64,000 nt of DNA from contig NZ_JAUHQA010000001.1 in NCBI RefSeq assembly GCF_030418295.1, positions 2,542,001 through 2,606,000 on the forward strand. Direction: 5' to 3'. Position 1 is the first letter of the stretch. Every line of letters starts with the position of its first letter. Shown here in pieces: positions 36,294-45,864 of the stretch. Position numbers and translations under genes: made by a program. The stretch is from Demequina muriae (lineage in GTDB: Bacteria > Actinomycetota > Actinomycetes > Actinomycetales > Demequinaceae). The notes below the pieces were generated by a model, which ran no database searches, was not told the DNA's origin, and saw only the letters and a list, made by a program, of their open reading frames with translations.

Positions 36294-37523
36294 ATGGCCA
36301 CCGCGACCAAGCAGTTCGAGTTCACCGCCCGTGACCTGCAGGGCAAGGAGCACAAGGCAACGATGGAGGCGCCCTCCAGCGCCGCTGTCGCGAGCCGTCT
36401 GCGAGAGAAGGGCCTGACGCCGCTGTCGGTCACGGAATCGGGCGGCAAGGGTCTGAATTCGGAGATCTCCATCCCCGGACTCGGGGAGAAGATCACCCTC
36501 AAGGACATCGCGATCCTGTCGCGCCAGCTCGCGACCATGATCTCCGCAGGATTGTCGCTGCTGAGGTCACTGACGATCCTGGCGGAGCAGACGGAGAGCA
36601 AGCCGCTCCAGAAGGTGGTGGCGGAGGTCCGCGGGGACGTCGAGACCGGACAGTCGTTCTCGAAGTCGCTGAGCCGCCACCCCCAGACCTTCCCACCCAT
36701 CATGATCAACATGGTCAAGGCTGGCGAGGTGGGCGGATTCCTCGACGAGGTGCTGGTGTCCATCGCCCAGAACTTCGAGAACGAGGTCAAGCTGCGCGGC
36801 AAGATCAAGTCCGCGATGACGTACCCCGTGGTGGTGTTCTTCATCGCCATTCTGGCCACCGCTGCGATGCTGATCTTCATCGTGCCGGTGTTCGCGGACA
36901 TGTTCGACAACCTGGGTGGCGACCTCCCGTTTGCGACGCAGATCTTGGTCTACATGTCCAACATTCTCAAGGTCGGAGCGGTGCCCCTGGTGATCGGCAT
37001 CATCGCGCTCTCGGTGTGGTGGGGGAAGAACAAGCACAAGGAGAACATCCGCCGCAAGTACCAGCCGCTGTTCTTGAAGGCGCCAGTCTTCGGATCCCTC
37101 GTGCAGAAGATCGCCGTGGCACGCTTCTCGCGCAACTTCGGATCGATGATCCGCTCGGGCGTGCCGATCCTGCAGGCGCTCGACATCGTGGGGCAGGCCT
37201 CGGGCAACATCGTCATCGAGGACGCGACGCGTGCCGTGGGTCAATCCGTGCGCAAGGGTGAGTCGCTTGCCAGGCCATTGGCTCAGCACCCGGTCTTTCC
37301 TCCGATGGTCGTGCAGATGATCGCGGTGGGCGAGGACACGGGTGCACTCGACGAGATGCTCGACAAGATCGCGGACTTCTACGATCAGGAAGTGGAATCC
37401 ACCACAGAGCAGTTGACCTCCCTCATCGAGCCCATCATGATCGCGGTGCTGGGGGGAATGATCGGCGGCATGGTAATTGCCCTTTATATGCCGATCTTCA
37501 AGGTCTTCGACCTCATCGGGTAA
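36294..37523 (+). CDS. pilC: Type IV pilus inner-membrane platform protein PilC
   Basis: The 409-residue protein has two GspF domains (LSRQLATMISAGLSLLRSLT and FSRNFGSMIRSGVPILQALD) and three TM helices, one at about residues 175-200 and the last at the C terminus (GGMIGGMVIALYMPIFKVFD). It couples PilB and PilT to pilin assembly. A GGGGAG site precedes the ATG. The 141-base gap to the pilin gene holds a 6-bp hairpin. Confidence 0.95.
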   Translation: MATATKQFEFTARDLQGKEHKATMEAPSSAAVASRLREKGLTPLSVTESGGKGLNSEISIPGLGEKITLKDIAILSRQLATMISAGLSLLRSLTILAEQTESKPLQKVVAEVRGDVETGQSFSKSLSRHPQTFPPIMINMVKAGEVGGFLDEVLVSIAQNFENEVKLRGKIKSAMTYPVVVFFIAILATAAMLIFIVPVFADMFDNLGGDLPFATQILVYMSNILKVGAVPLVIGIIALSVWWGKNKHKENIRRKYQPLFLKAPVFGSLVQKIAVARFSRNFGSMIRSGVPILQALDIVGQASGNIVIEDATRAVGQSVRKGESLARPLAQHPVFPPMVVQMIAVGEDTGALDEMLDKIADFYDQEVESTTEQLTSLIEPIMIAVLGGMIGGMVIALYMPIFKVFDLIG

Positions 37524-37561
37524 CCGATCCACCTGCGATAACTCCATAGACGTGGCCGCGC

Positions 37562-37580
37562 GCCCGGGCGATATCCGGGC
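37562..37580 (+). other. Stem-loop between pilC and the pilin gene
   Basis: GCCCGG and CCGGGC pair around a 7-base loop (GCGATAT), 85 bases before the pilin start. It may partially terminate transcription, or mark processing that separates pilin mRNA from the upstream transcript. Confidence 0.4.
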
Positions 37581-37664
37581 CACCCTTCAGGGGCGCGACC
37601 AGGACCGTGAGACAACCGTCACACGGTAGTGAAACCAGATAGCAGAGAAACGAAAGGCATCACC

Positions 37665-38060
37665 ATGATTGCTCGCATTCAGAAGCGCCTCGAAGAGCGC
37701 GAGAACGAGGGTGGCTTCACCCTCGTCGAGCTCCTCGTCGTCATCATCATCATCGGCATCCTCGCCGCGATCGCCATCCCGCTGTACCTGAACCAGCAGG
37801 CCAAGGCCAAGGACTCGGCGGCCAAGTCCGACCTCAAGAACGCACAGATTGAGGTCGCATCCGAGCTCGTCGACGCTCCGACCGCGACCACCGTGGACAT
37901 CTCGGGCTTCACCACCTCGCCTGGCGTCTCGCTGGCATCGTCTTCGATCACCATTGCGTCCACCGGCTTCTGCATCGGTGCGACCGTTTCAGGTGGCGAC
38001 GTGAGCACCTGGTCGATCAACGCGAACGGTGAGCTGTTCGAGAACACGACCTGCTCGTAA
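37665..38060 (+). CDS. pilA: Type IV major prepilin
   Basis: The 131-residue prepilin has a leader of about 20 residues. The peptidase site is EGG|FTLVELLVVIIIIGILA, with Glu at +5 and the long hydrophobic helix. The C-terminal domain is short, with two Cys (GFCIGATV and TTCS) that can form the usual disulfide. ATG at 37665 has AAAGG seven bases before it. It is followed by the strongest hairpin in the window, which fits a highly expressed structural subunit. Confidence 0.93.
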   Translation: MIARIQKRLEERENEGGFTLVELLVVIIIIGILAAIAIPLYLNQQAKAKDSAAKSDLKNAQIEVASELVDAPTATTVDISGFTTSPGVSLASSSITIASTGFCIGATVSGGDVSTWSINANGELFENTTCS

Positions 38061-38081
38061 GTAGCGCAGGCAAGCAATGGT

Positions 38082-38115
38082 GTGTGGGGCCCGGGCTGCG
38101 GCCCGGGCCCCACAC
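38082..38115 (+). terminator. Terminator after the major pilin gene
   Basis: A perfect 15-bp stem (left arm GTGTGGGGCCCGGGC, right arm its exact complement) with the loop TGCG lies 22 bases after the stop. It has no U tract. Confidence 0.85.
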
Positions 38116-38170
38116 CCGCATCTAGGCAGGTAGCAGGCGGGCAACTAGAGTGAGACGGCGAGGGGTGGTG

Positions 38171-38608
38171 ATGGCGATGGGCAGGGACTCGGACGACGAG
38201 GGCTTCGGGCTGACAGAGATCATGATCTCCATGCTCGTGCTCGCCATCCTGATGATGGCCATCCTTTCGTTGCTGATCACTGCGCTGACCACCGTCGCCG
38301 AGAACACCACTCGCGCATCGGCCGCCGAGTACGTCACCGAGCGAATCGAGCGGGCTCGCAGCGCTGCCACCACAGGAGACTGCGTCAATGTGTCCGACGC
38401 CATCACACCGGTGGAGACGTTCGCCGATGGGCGGGGCGTCACCATGCAGTTGACTGGCGCCGTCACGTGCGTTCAGTCCGGCGACCCTCACGACGACCCG
38501 ACACTTGCGACCGTGACGGTGACCGTGACCACCACCGACCCGAACTTCACCAACCCCGTGGCTGAGACCACGACGGACATCTTCGTCAAGTTCGATCCGG
38601 AGGCGTGA
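38171..38608 (+). CDS. Minor prepilin, PilV/PilI-like
   Basis: The 145-residue protein has the prepilin site DEG|FGLTEIMISMLVLAIL with Glu at +5, then a small domain with two Cys. ATG at 38171 is used because GAGGGG lies five bases upstream. The next gene's start overlaps its stop. By position and size it is a minor pilin that helps to prime the pilus fibre. TAGAGT at 38146-38151 could restart transcription after the pilin terminator. Confidence 0.85.
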   Translation: MAMGRDSDDEGFGLTEIMISMLVLAILMMAILSLLITALTTVAENTTRASAAEYVTERIERARSAATTGDCVNVSDAITPVETFADGRGVTMQLTGAVTCVQSGDPHDDPTLATVTVTVTTTDPNFTNPVAETTTDIFVKFDPEA

Positions 38609-39210
38609 TGAGGCGGCGCAACGATCGTGACGACGACGGATTCACTCTCGTGGAACTCATCGTGTACTCCGTGTTGCTCATCCTCATCATGGGCATCGCT
38701 GCCACGCTGTTCATCCAGATGCTCACGGTGCAGCGCGATGTCACCGCGATGGCGGATGCGAATAATACCGCGCAGGTGACCTTCGCAGAGCTCGAGAGGG
38801 ACCTGCGCAATGCCGGCTGGGCGAATGTCTCGCATTCCGGCGACCTGCTCGTGATGCGTACGCGCGTGGCGACGGCAGGAGCCGACAACCTAGACCGATG
38901 CGTCGGCTATTACGTCGACGAAGCTGCCGGCGCGCTGAGACGGACCACCTCACAGGCCGGAACGTCCGCGGCGCTTGCCGCGAGCAGCCCCGGAGCGCTC
39001 AGCACCGCTACCGCCACGTGGCCGGTGAGCCGCGACGGCATGTCCGCAGTGGGGAGCGGACGTGTGTTCGGTCCCGCCGACCAGACTTACGCCAAGGGCG
39101 GGCTCATCTCGCTTTCACTCGAGGCGGCCACAATCGAGGGGCGGGACCCCGTGGTTCTCGACAAGTCGATCGCGCTCAGGCAGAGCGACATCACGATGGG
39201 ATGCTCATGA
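38608..39210 (+). CDS. Minor prepilin, PilW-like
   Basis: The 200-residue protein has the prepilin site DDG|FTLVELIVYSVLLILIMG. The rest resembles PilW: an AELERDLRNAGW helix, a YYVDEAAGALRR strand, and a C-terminal Cys. GGAGG lies four bases before the ATG at 38608, which shares its A with the TGA of the previous gene. Its stop overlaps the following gene (ATGA). Confidence 0.87.
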   Translation: MRRRNDRDDDGFTLVELIVYSVLLILIMGIAATLFIQMLTVQRDVTAMADANNTAQVTFAELERDLRNAGWANVSHSGDLLVMRTRVATAGADNLDRCVGYYVDEAAGALRRTTSQAGTSAALAASSPGALSTATATWPVSRDGMSAVGSGRVFGPADQTYAKGGLISLSLEAATIEGRDPVVLDKSIALRQSDITMGCS

Positions 39211-41069
39211 TGAAGACTCTTGACCGGAACCGGTCGCGATCGGACGACAGAGATGCGGGCGCCGCAATGGTGCTCGTCATGGGAATCATGCTGGTAGGCG
39301 CGGTGCTGACGGCGACCCTCGCAATGGTGACCGTCTACAACACGACGTCCACGCTCGAGACGCGGGAACGCCTGGGTGCTCTTCAGAGCGCCGATGCGGG
39401 CATCGACCTCACTCTTGAAATGCTTGAGGGGCTGCAGTACGACGAGCTCGGGACCGTGTGCGGCGACTCGTTTACGCTCAACAACGACGAGGTCGACGTC
39501 ACGACGCTCTACACCGTCGACCGCGGCGGCGTGATCATGCCGGTCGGGTGCCCGCAGCCGGGTGACATGACCCAGGCGTTGCGGATCGAATCGACAGCGA
39601 CCACCACGGCGCTCATCCCCAGCGGCGAACCCGTCACGAGGACAGCGGTTGCGACGCTGATGCCGATCCCGCCGGAGGTCGCCTTGGACAAGGCGATCTT
39701 CTCCGAGGGATCGACAATCATCACCAACAACTCGAAACTGTATGAGAGCGAACCCGGTGAGAACGATGCACACGTGTACTCGAACGGCGGGGTCACGTGT
39801 CGCACCCAGGTTGACGCGGGCGGATCCATCTATGCCGCGCAAGGCGATGTGGTCATTGAGAACACGTGCGAGATCGGCAACTCGGTGTGGGCCTCGGGGA
39901 AGGTCTCGCTGTCGTCCCAGAGCTCGGTGACCGGCAACGTCTACGCCGCATCCTCCGACACCTGGGGGATTCGGCTCGACAACAGCAACTCGTACATCGG
40001 TGGGTCGGCGTTGACCAACGGTGGCATCTTCAATGCGGGCCGCCAGTCTGGCGGCGGCGGCATCCTGCGCACCGCGTTCGCGCGTACGGGAGCGATCGCT
40101 CTCGACAACCAGGGAACCATCGGCGGCAGCGCGTATGCGAGGGGCGACATTGGCCTTCAGAATGGGTCTGCCGTGGGGCGCGACGCGGTCTCGACTGCTG
40201 GCAACATCAACGGGCAGAACAACGGAAACACCATCGGCGGATACGCACGGGCGGGTGGCACGATCGACACGTCTCGGGTGACCGTCACGGGCACCGTCAC
40301 CCCTAACAGCCCGAGCAGCTTCCCGGGCGTGCCGAACCCAGCGGAAGCCTTCCCCGCCTCCGTCGGCTACCCCGCCAACATTCAGCCCCCGCCTCGTGAG
40401 CAGATGCCGAGGTTGACCATGTCCGAGACGGACATCCTGCTGTGGCAGGCCGCGGGGTATGCGGTAGAGCGCTACGACAATCAGTGCACCGGAAATGCAC
40501 CGAAGAACATCCTCACCACCGACAACGATCCCTCGGGAGTGAACGACGTTCCGCGCCTGGTGATCTTCGAGAACTGCACGGCGCCGGTGTACTTCAACAG
40601 CAACGACCAGCTCAATGTGCACAGCGACGTCGCCATGGTCTCCAACACTGGCTTCTACACGCAGAACCTCCACAAGGTCTACAGCGACGACCTCTCGGTC
40701 CGACGGGACATTCACTGGATCGTGCCTGGCGATGCCCCCGGAGTGACGTGGAACCCCGTAGGCGGGACGGGGCAGACGCGGCCCACCTGCACGAGCCCCG
40801 CTGGCAACATCACGGTTGACAAGCTCAAGGTGTGGAGCGTCAATCTGCTCTGGTACACCCCGTGCACCTTCAACTGGAGCAATGGCACCGACCTCGGTGG
40901 CGGATCCGAACCCTTCACCGGCCAGATCTATGCCGGCCAGGTCAACCTGCCGAATGCGACAGAACTCAAGATGGACCAAATGCCCGTCCCGTCACTGGCG
41001 GATTCGTCGGTCGACCCCAGTTCAGTTGCGGACATGTCGCTCCTGGCACGGTTCGATCTTCACGACTAG
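39207..41069 (+). CDS. Large PilX-like minor pilin with bactofilin-like repeat region
   Basis: The 620-residue protein starts with a PilX-type N terminus, DRDAGAAMVLVMGIMLVGAV, which lacks the FTLxE signature but has the hydrophobic helix. From about residue 185 to 370 it has short repeats of the bactofilin kind, where each turn carries Gly/Asn/Ser and hydrophobics (IGNSVWASGKVSLSS, VTGNVYAASSD, IGGSALTNGG, IGGSAYARGDIGLQNGSAVG). A C-terminal domain with paired Cys follows (CTGNAPK, ENCTAP, PTCTSPAG, TPCTFNW). Such a beta-helix on a pilin-like stem suggests a pilus tip adhesin, perhaps replacing PilY1. This assignment is inference. Confidence 0.75.
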   Translation: MMKTLDRNRSRSDDRDAGAAMVLVMGIMLVGAVLTATLAMVTVYNTTSTLETRERLGALQSADAGIDLTLEMLEGLQYDELGTVCGDSFTLNNDEVDVTTLYTVDRGGVIMPVGCPQPGDMTQALRIESTATTTALIPSGEPVTRTAVATLMPIPPEVALDKAIFSEGSTIITNNSKLYESEPGENDAHVYSNGGVTCRTQVDAGGSIYAAQGDVVIENTCEIGNSVWASGKVSLSSQSSVTGNVYAASSDTWGIRLDNSNSYIGGSALTNGGIFNAGRQSGGGGILRTAFARTGAIALDNQGTIGGSAYARGDIGLQNGSAVGRDAVSTAGNINGQNNGNTIGGYARAGGTIDTSRVTVTGTVTPNSPSSFPGVPNPAEAFPASVGYPANIQPPPREQMPRLTMSETDILLWQAAGYAVERYDNQCTGNAPKNILTTDNDPSGVNDVPRLVIFENCTAPVYFNSNDQLNVHSDVAMVSNTGFYTQNLHKVYSDDLSVRRDIHWIVPGDAPGVTWNPVGGTGQTRPTCTSPAGNITVDKLKVWSVNLLWYTPCTFNWSNGTDLGGGSEPFTGQIYAGQVNLPNATELKMDQMPVPSLADSSVDPSSVADMSLLARFDLHD

Positions 41070-41087
41070 CAGGCGTACTCACCGTCG

Positions 41088-41873
41088 ATGGAGAACGTGC
41101 TGATTGCTGTATGCGTGCTGCTGGGACTCGCCCTGGGGTCGTTCGCGAATGTGGTGATCCATCGCGTGCCCCGTGGCGAGTCGATCGTCTCGCCCCCGAG
41201 CGCGTGCCCCCAGTGCGGCTCGCCGATCCGGCCCCAGCACAACATTCCGGTGATCGGGTGGCTGTGGCTCCGCGGCCGGTGCGCGGACTGCTCGGCTCCC
41301 ATCAGCGGCCGGTATCCCGCCATCGAGGCGGTCACTGCCGTGCTGTTCGGAGTCATCGCATGGGCGACGGGCCTGTCCTGGACGCTCCCGTTGTTGCTGG
41401 TCCTCGCCTTCTTCTCGATCGTGCTGGCTGCTGTCGACCTCGAGACGCGGCGCCTGCCCGACCGGATCGTGCTGCCCTTCGCCGCCCTGGCGGTGATCTG
41501 CATCGTGGCACTGGCGGTCGCCAACGGGGACATCGGCGTGATCGTGCGTGCTGCGGTGGGAGCCGCAGCGCTGGGCGCGTTCTACCTTGCGGCGTTTCTG
41601 GCGTACCCGCGCGGGATGGGCTTCGGCGACGTCAAGTTGGCGCCGGTGCTGGGAGCGCTGCTGGGCAGCCTCGGATGGGCGCAGCTGGCGGTCGGCGGAT
41701 TCTCCGCGTTCGTGTGGGGGTCGCTCGTCGGCGTGGGTGTCATGATTGCGCAGCGGCGCGGGCGGGGCGTCACGATTCCCTTCGGCCCGTGGATGCTCCT
41801 GGGCGCCTGGACCGGCGTGATCGTCGGAGCACCGGTGGGGCAGTGGTACCTGGAAGTGATGGGTCTCACATGA
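41088..41873 (+). CDS. pilD: Prepilin peptidase/N-methyltransferase
   Basis: This 261-residue A24 aspartic peptidase cuts the prepilin leaders. The N terminus is LGLALGSFANVVIHRVPRGE. The zinc cysteines are CPQC and CADC. The catalytic Asp residues are in VDLETRRLPD and GFGDVKL, with about seven TM helices. It also methylates the new N terminus. It stands 18 bases after the PilX-like gene. Confidence 0.95.
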   Translation: MENVLIAVCVLLGLALGSFANVVIHRVPRGESIVSPPSACPQCGSPIRPQHNIPVIGWLWLRGRCADCSAPISGRYPAIEAVTAVLFGVIAWATGLSWTLPLLLVLAFFSIVLAAVDLETRRLPDRIVLPFAALAVICIVALAVANGDIGVIVRAAVGAAALGAFYLAAFLAYPRGMGFGDVKLAPVLGALLGSLGWAQLAVGGFSAFVWGSLVGVGVMIAQRRGRGVTIPFGPWMLLGAWTGVIVGAPVGQWYLEVMGLT

Positions 41874-41933
41874 GACTTGAGTCGAAGAGAGCACGTGCCG
41901 ATAGGCGACGTGGACCAACAAGGGAGGTGCCGC

Positions 41934-42992
41934 GTGGCCACTAGGTCAGTCGCGATCGACATCGGTGCGACCTCGGTGCGAGTCGCCGAGGTGGAGATGC
42001 GTGGAGGCAACGATCCACGCGACGGCGCAACGCTCACCGCGTATGCGGAACGACCCATTCCGGTGGGCGTGATTCGTGACGGCGCCGTCGAGGAGCCGGG
42101 AACGTTCGCCGCGGTGGTGAAGGACGCCGTGAACGCGGCCAAGGTGAACGCGAAGAAGACCACCATCGCCATCGGTCACCCGAGCGTGATGGTGCGCGAG
42201 GTCGATGTGCCTGCGCAGCCGATCGACAAGGTGCGGGCCTCCCTGGCCTTCCATGTCCAGGAATCACTGCCCATGTCGATCGACGATGCTCTTCTCGACT
42301 TCTATCCCACCCAGGACATCGAATCTCCCTCGGGGCCGCTGCTCCGGGGGCTGCTGGTGGCGGCGCCGCGAGAACTGGTGCGTGGCATCTTCAGCGCCAT
42401 GGACGGCACCGGGGTGGGCCTGGCTCACGTGGACCACACGGCCTTCGCCCTGTGGCGGTCGGGATGTCGCGGCGAGCTGATGAACGCGAACGTGGCCCTC
42501 GTCGACGTCGGTGCGAGCACCACCAAGGTGGTGGTCTCCCAGCACGGACGTCCGCGTCTGGTGCGGGTGCTCCCGCAAGGCGGCATCGACGCGACCAAGG
42601 CGATCGCCAGCGCCTTCAAGGGCACGTCGGTCGACGCCGAGGCTCTCAAGATCCAGGTCGGCATGAACACCAATGTCGCGCCCGAGCAGCGGCCCGTCGC
42701 CGATGCGGCGGCCCACGTCATGGGGCCTCTGGTGGAGTCGATTCGGAACACGCTGGTGTACTTCGCCAGCTCGAACCCGGGCGCCGGAGCGGAGCGCATC
42801 GTGCTGACGGGCGGGGGCGCCTACCTCAATGGCTTCGGTCAGGCGCTGTCAAGCGCCACCCGCCTTCCCGTGATGATCGGGGACCCGTTCGCCGGTGCGG
42901 CGATGGGCAAGAAGGTGGACGCTGCGAGTCTTCGGGGCCGTGAGGCCGAGTTGGCCACGGTCGTCGGCCTTGCGATGGGAGGAGTCGCATGA
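41934..42992 (+). CDS. pilM: Type IV pilus assembly protein PilM
   Basis: The 352-residue actin-like cytoplasmic protein has the nucleotide motif VAIDIGATSVRVAEVEM, a second phosphate loop (ALVDVGASTTKVVV) and the adenosine motif IVLTGGGAYLNGFGQAL. It links PilN to the motor. GTG at 41934 follows GGGAGGT by five bases. The 60-base gap before it has no other feature. The stop overlaps pilN. Confidence 0.93.
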   Translation: MATRSVAIDIGATSVRVAEVEMRGGNDPRDGATLTAYAERPIPVGVIRDGAVEEPGTFAAVVKDAVNAAKVNAKKTTIAIGHPSVMVREVDVPAQPIDKVRASLAFHVQESLPMSIDDALLDFYPTQDIESPSGPLLRGLLVAAPRELVRGIFSAMDGTGVGLAHVDHTAFALWRSGCRGELMNANVALVDVGASTTKVVVSQHGRPRLVRVLPQGGIDATKAIASAFKGTSVDAEALKIQVGMNTNVAPEQRPVADAAAHVMGPLVESIRNTLVYFASSNPGAGAERIVLTGGGAYLNGFGQALSSATRLPVMIGDPFAGAAMGKKVDAASLRGREAELATVVGLAMGGVA

Positions 42993-43756
42993 ACGAGACA
43001 GCGAAGAGAGTGGGCTCGCCGGGCCTGCCACAGGTCAACCTCGTACCCAAGGAGTTCGCCGAGAAGCGCGCCATGCGCGCCGTTCAGGTCACGGCGCTCG
43101 TCGCGGTGCTCATCGCCCTGGGCGTCATCGTTCTGGGGTACGTTCTCTCGCTCGGCGCCAAGCAGCTCGCGCAGAACGATCTTGATGACGCCAGAGCCGA
43201 TCAGACGACCGCGTTGCAGGAACGGGATGAGAAGGTCATGGTGTACTTCAACGCTGTGCTGCGAGAGCAGCAGGAGTACACACTTGCCCAGGTGGGTTAT
43301 GGCGAGATCGACTATGGCCAGCTGTCCGCTGCAGTGCTCGCGACTGCCAACGACGAGTCGAGCTTCAATCTCCTTCACTTCATCGGTCCGAGTGCCTTGG
43401 GCCTCGGGTCGCCGCAGGAGGGGTTCTACGGTGGCGGCGTAGGCAGCGCGGAGTTTGAGGCGCAGACGAGTTCGTTCGCCGAGGCCACGGAACTGATCGC
43501 TCGTATTGAGGCCGTCCCGGGGATCGCCAAGGCCCGCGGCACAGCCGAGCAGTACGTGACCGACCGCGGCGACACCTATTGGGCTGTGACCGGCAGCGCG
43601 GTCGTCACGGACCTTCGTCTGACGGGGCGCGTCGTGCCCGACGAGGGCATCGCGGGGCTGGACCCTGCACGGATCGCTGAGGGAGGCCCCGCGCCTAGCC
43701 CGAGCCCCACGCCGTCACCGGTGGCGTCACCCACCGCCACTGCCGAGGAGGGCTGA
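42989..43756 (+). CDS. pilN: PilN-like pilus assembly protein
   Basis: The 255-residue bitopic membrane protein has the PilM-binding motif QVNLVP near the N terminus, one TM helix (VTALVAVLIALGVIVLGYVL), a short coiled coil, and an external domain. The C terminus is a Pro/Ser/Thr tail (PAPSPSPTPSPVASPTATA) that is not typical of PilN. The ATG overlaps the pilM stop. Confidence 0.85.
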   Translation: MNETAKRVGSPGLPQVNLVPKEFAEKRAMRAVQVTALVAVLIALGVIVLGYVLSLGAKQLAQNDLDDARADQTTALQERDEKVMVYFNAVLREQQEYTLAQVGYGEIDYGQLSAAVLATANDESSFNLLHFIGPSALGLGSPQEGFYGGGVGSAEFEAQTSSFAEATELIARIEAVPGIAKARGTAEQYVTDRGDTYWAVTGSAVVTDLRLTGRVVPDEGIAGLDPARIAEGGPAPSPSPTPSPVASPTATAEEG

Positions 43757-43757
43757 G

Positions 43758-44573
43758 ATGCTGAACTCCAAGTACGCGCCCGTCGTTGCGCTGACCGTCG
43801 TCGCGATCCTCATCCTCGGAGTGCTGGGGTGGTTCCTCGCCATCAAGCCTCAGATTGACGAGACCGGCACCTTGGCGACACAGGCAGACGAGGTCCGTAC
43901 CAACATCGAGCTGATCGAAGCCACCTCGGCGGGCCTGGACAATTACCAGGAGACCCTCGACTCGTTGCCGGACTTGGCGCCGTCACTCGCTCTCAATGCA
44001 CCGACCGCATGGGACATGCCGGCCTTCCGCGCGCGCCTTGACGAAGCCGTGAAGAGTTCGGGATTGGAAATCGGGTCTTACACCCAGGGCCCTGAGACGC
44101 TGATCGAGGGGTGGCCGCAACAACCGGGTTCATTGGTGTCCACCCAGATCGCCACGCTGTTCCAGACTGGGCCGGTCAATGTCGGAGCGGGGGAGGAGTA
44201 CGCCGCTCCTGTCACTCCGGTCGCGGACGCCGAAACCGCCACGGAAGGCATCTCAGCGGTGTCGCTCTCTATGACTCTCGCCGGTGCTCCAGGCGAGATG
44301 GTGGACTTCTTCGCTCAGATCAGCGATCCCGAGGACCCGCTCTTCCAGATCTACGACGTTTCGCATGAAGCGCGACCCGAGTCCTCGGCAACGATCGCTG
44401 GTGTCAGCGACGCGAACGATGGTGACGTCCTGGTCACGGTCACCGGGTTCGTGTACATGTTTTTCGCTGACCCGACCATCATTGATGAAGCGACACTTGA
44501 GGATGCATCTATTGGAGGCGGATCGCCGTTCGAGGGCATCGACGACGCTCCCGAGCAGCCAGGCGCCAACTGA
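43758..44573 (+). CDS. pilO: PilO-like pilus assembly protein
   Basis: The 271-residue protein has one TM helix near the N terminus ([20 protein letters not shown]), a coiled-coil stretch ([20 protein letters not shown]), and an external alpha/beta domain. It begins one base after the pilN stop and is the last gene of the pil operon. Sequence similarity to PilO is weak, so the name rests mainly on position and topology. No pilQ secretin is present, as expected in a single-membrane cell. Confidence 0.8.
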   Translation: MLNSKYAPVVALTVVAILILGVLGWFLAIKPQIDETGTLATQADEVRTNIELIEATSAGLDNYQETLDSLPDLAPSLALNAPTAWDMPAFRARLDEAVKSSGLEIGSYTQGPETLIEGWPQQPGSLVSTQIATLFQTGPVNVGAGEEYAAPVTPVADAETATEGISAVSLSMTLAGAPGEMVDFFAQISDPEDPLFQIYDVSHEARPESSATIAGVSDANDGDVLVTVTGFVYMFFADPTIIDEATLEDASIGGGSPFEGIDDAPEQPGAN

Positions 44574-44589
44574 TCGCAGTACCACGTCG

Positions 44590-44620
44590 GAGGAGGCCGG
44601 GCTTGACGCCTGGCCCCCTC
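44590..44620 (+). terminator. Imperfect hairpin at the end of the pil operon
   Basis: GAGGAGGCCGGGC and GCCTGGCCCCCTC pair with two mismatches around the loop TTGAC, starting 17 bases after the pilO stop. It would separate the pil and aro transcripts. Confidence 0.5.
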
Positions 44621-44679
44621 TGGTGTCGGCGGAGCCGGCCGTGAGAGCGAGCCCCGTCACCTCTGGCACAATGACAGCC

Positions 44680-45864
44680 ATGCTCAGATGGCTCACCGCA
44701 GGCGAATCACACGGACCGGCCCTGGTGGGCACCCTCGAGGGACTGCCAGCGGGGGTGGAATTCACCAGCGCCGACGTCCAGGAGGCGTTGGCACGCCGAC
44801 GACTGGGGTACGGCCGTGGTGCCCGGATGTCCTTCGAGAAGGACCAGGTGACGTTGCTGGGCGGCGTCCGCCACGGCATCTCGCAGGGCGGTCCGGTCGC
44901 GATCATGGTGGGCAACACGGAATGGCCCAAGTGGGAGACCGTCATGAGCGCGGATCCCGTGGATGCGAGCGAGCTCACCGGCGCTCGGGCCGCGGCGCTC
45001 ACGCGCCCGCGCCCCGGTCACGCCGACCTGGTGGGCATGACCAAGTACGACTTCGACGACGCGCGGCCGGTGCTCGAACGGGCATCGGCCCGCGAGACCG
45101 CAGCCCGCGTGGCCCTCGGCCTTGTCGCCGAGAAGTTCCTTGAGCAGGCGGCCGGCATCAGGCTCGTGGCTCACACGACGCAGGTGGGTCCGGTGAGCGT
45201 ACCCGAGGGCGCCCCGCTGCCCCCGGCCGATGCGACCCCTCAGTTGGACGAGGATCCGATCCGCTGCTACCACCCGGAGACCTCGGCGCGCATGGTTGCC
45301 GAGATCGACCAGTGCCAGAGCGACGGTGACACCCTTGGCGGAGTCGTGGAGGTCGTGGCCTACGGCGTTCCGGTGGGGCTCGGCAGCCACGTCCACTGGG
45401 ACCGCCGCCTCGACTCGCGCCTCGCAGGTGCGCTGATGGGCATTCAGGCGATCAAGGGCGTCGAGGTCGGGGACGGATTCCGCACGGCCTCGCGACGCGG
45501 CTCGCAGGCGCACGATGAGATCGAGTACCGCGACGGCGGCGTCACCCGGCGCACCAACCGCGCCGGCGGGCTCGAGGGTGGCATGACCAATGGCGAGCCG
45601 CTGCGCGTGAGCGCGGCGATGAAGCCCATCAGCACCGTGCCCCGTGCGCTCGACACGATCGACACGGAGTCCGGCGAGGCGGCGAAGGCCATCCACCAGC
45701 GCAGCGACGTCTGTGCCGTCGCGCCGGCCGCCGTCGTCGCCCAGGCCATGGTCGCCCTGACGCTCGCCGACGCTCTGCTCGAGAAGTTCGGCGGCGACTC
45801 CGTGGGTGAGGTGCGCCGCAACATCGAGGGCTACCAGGCCGCCATTCCCGAGCACCTGCGCTGA
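44680..45864 (+). CDS. aroC: Chorismate synthase
   Basis: This 394-residue FMN-dependent enzyme makes chorismate from EPSP. The N terminus [20 protein letters not shown] is the family signature. [14 protein letters not shown] and the late [20 protein letters not shown] are also conserved. No ribosome binding site is visible before the ATG. CACAAT seven bases upstream could be the -10 of a leaderless start. The stop overlaps aroK by one base. Confidence 0.96.
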   Translation: MLRWLTAGESHGPALVGTLEGLPAGVEFTSADVQEALARRRLGYGRGARMSFEKDQVTLLGGVRHGISQGGPVAIMVGNTEWPKWETVMSADPVDASELTGARAAALTRPRPGHADLVGMTKYDFDDARPVLERASARETAARVALGLVAEKFLEQAAGIRLVAHTTQVGPVSVPEGAPLPPADATPQLDEDPIRCYHPETSARMVAEIDQCQSDGDTLGGVVEVVAYGVPVGLGSHVHWDRRLDSRLAGALMGIQAIKGVEVGDGFRTASRRGSQAHDEIEYRDGGVTRRTNRAGGLEGGMTNGEPLRVSAAMKPISTVPRALDTIDTESGEAAKAIHQRSDVCAVAPAAVVAQAMVALTLADALLEKFGGDSVGEVRRNIEGYQAAIPEHLR

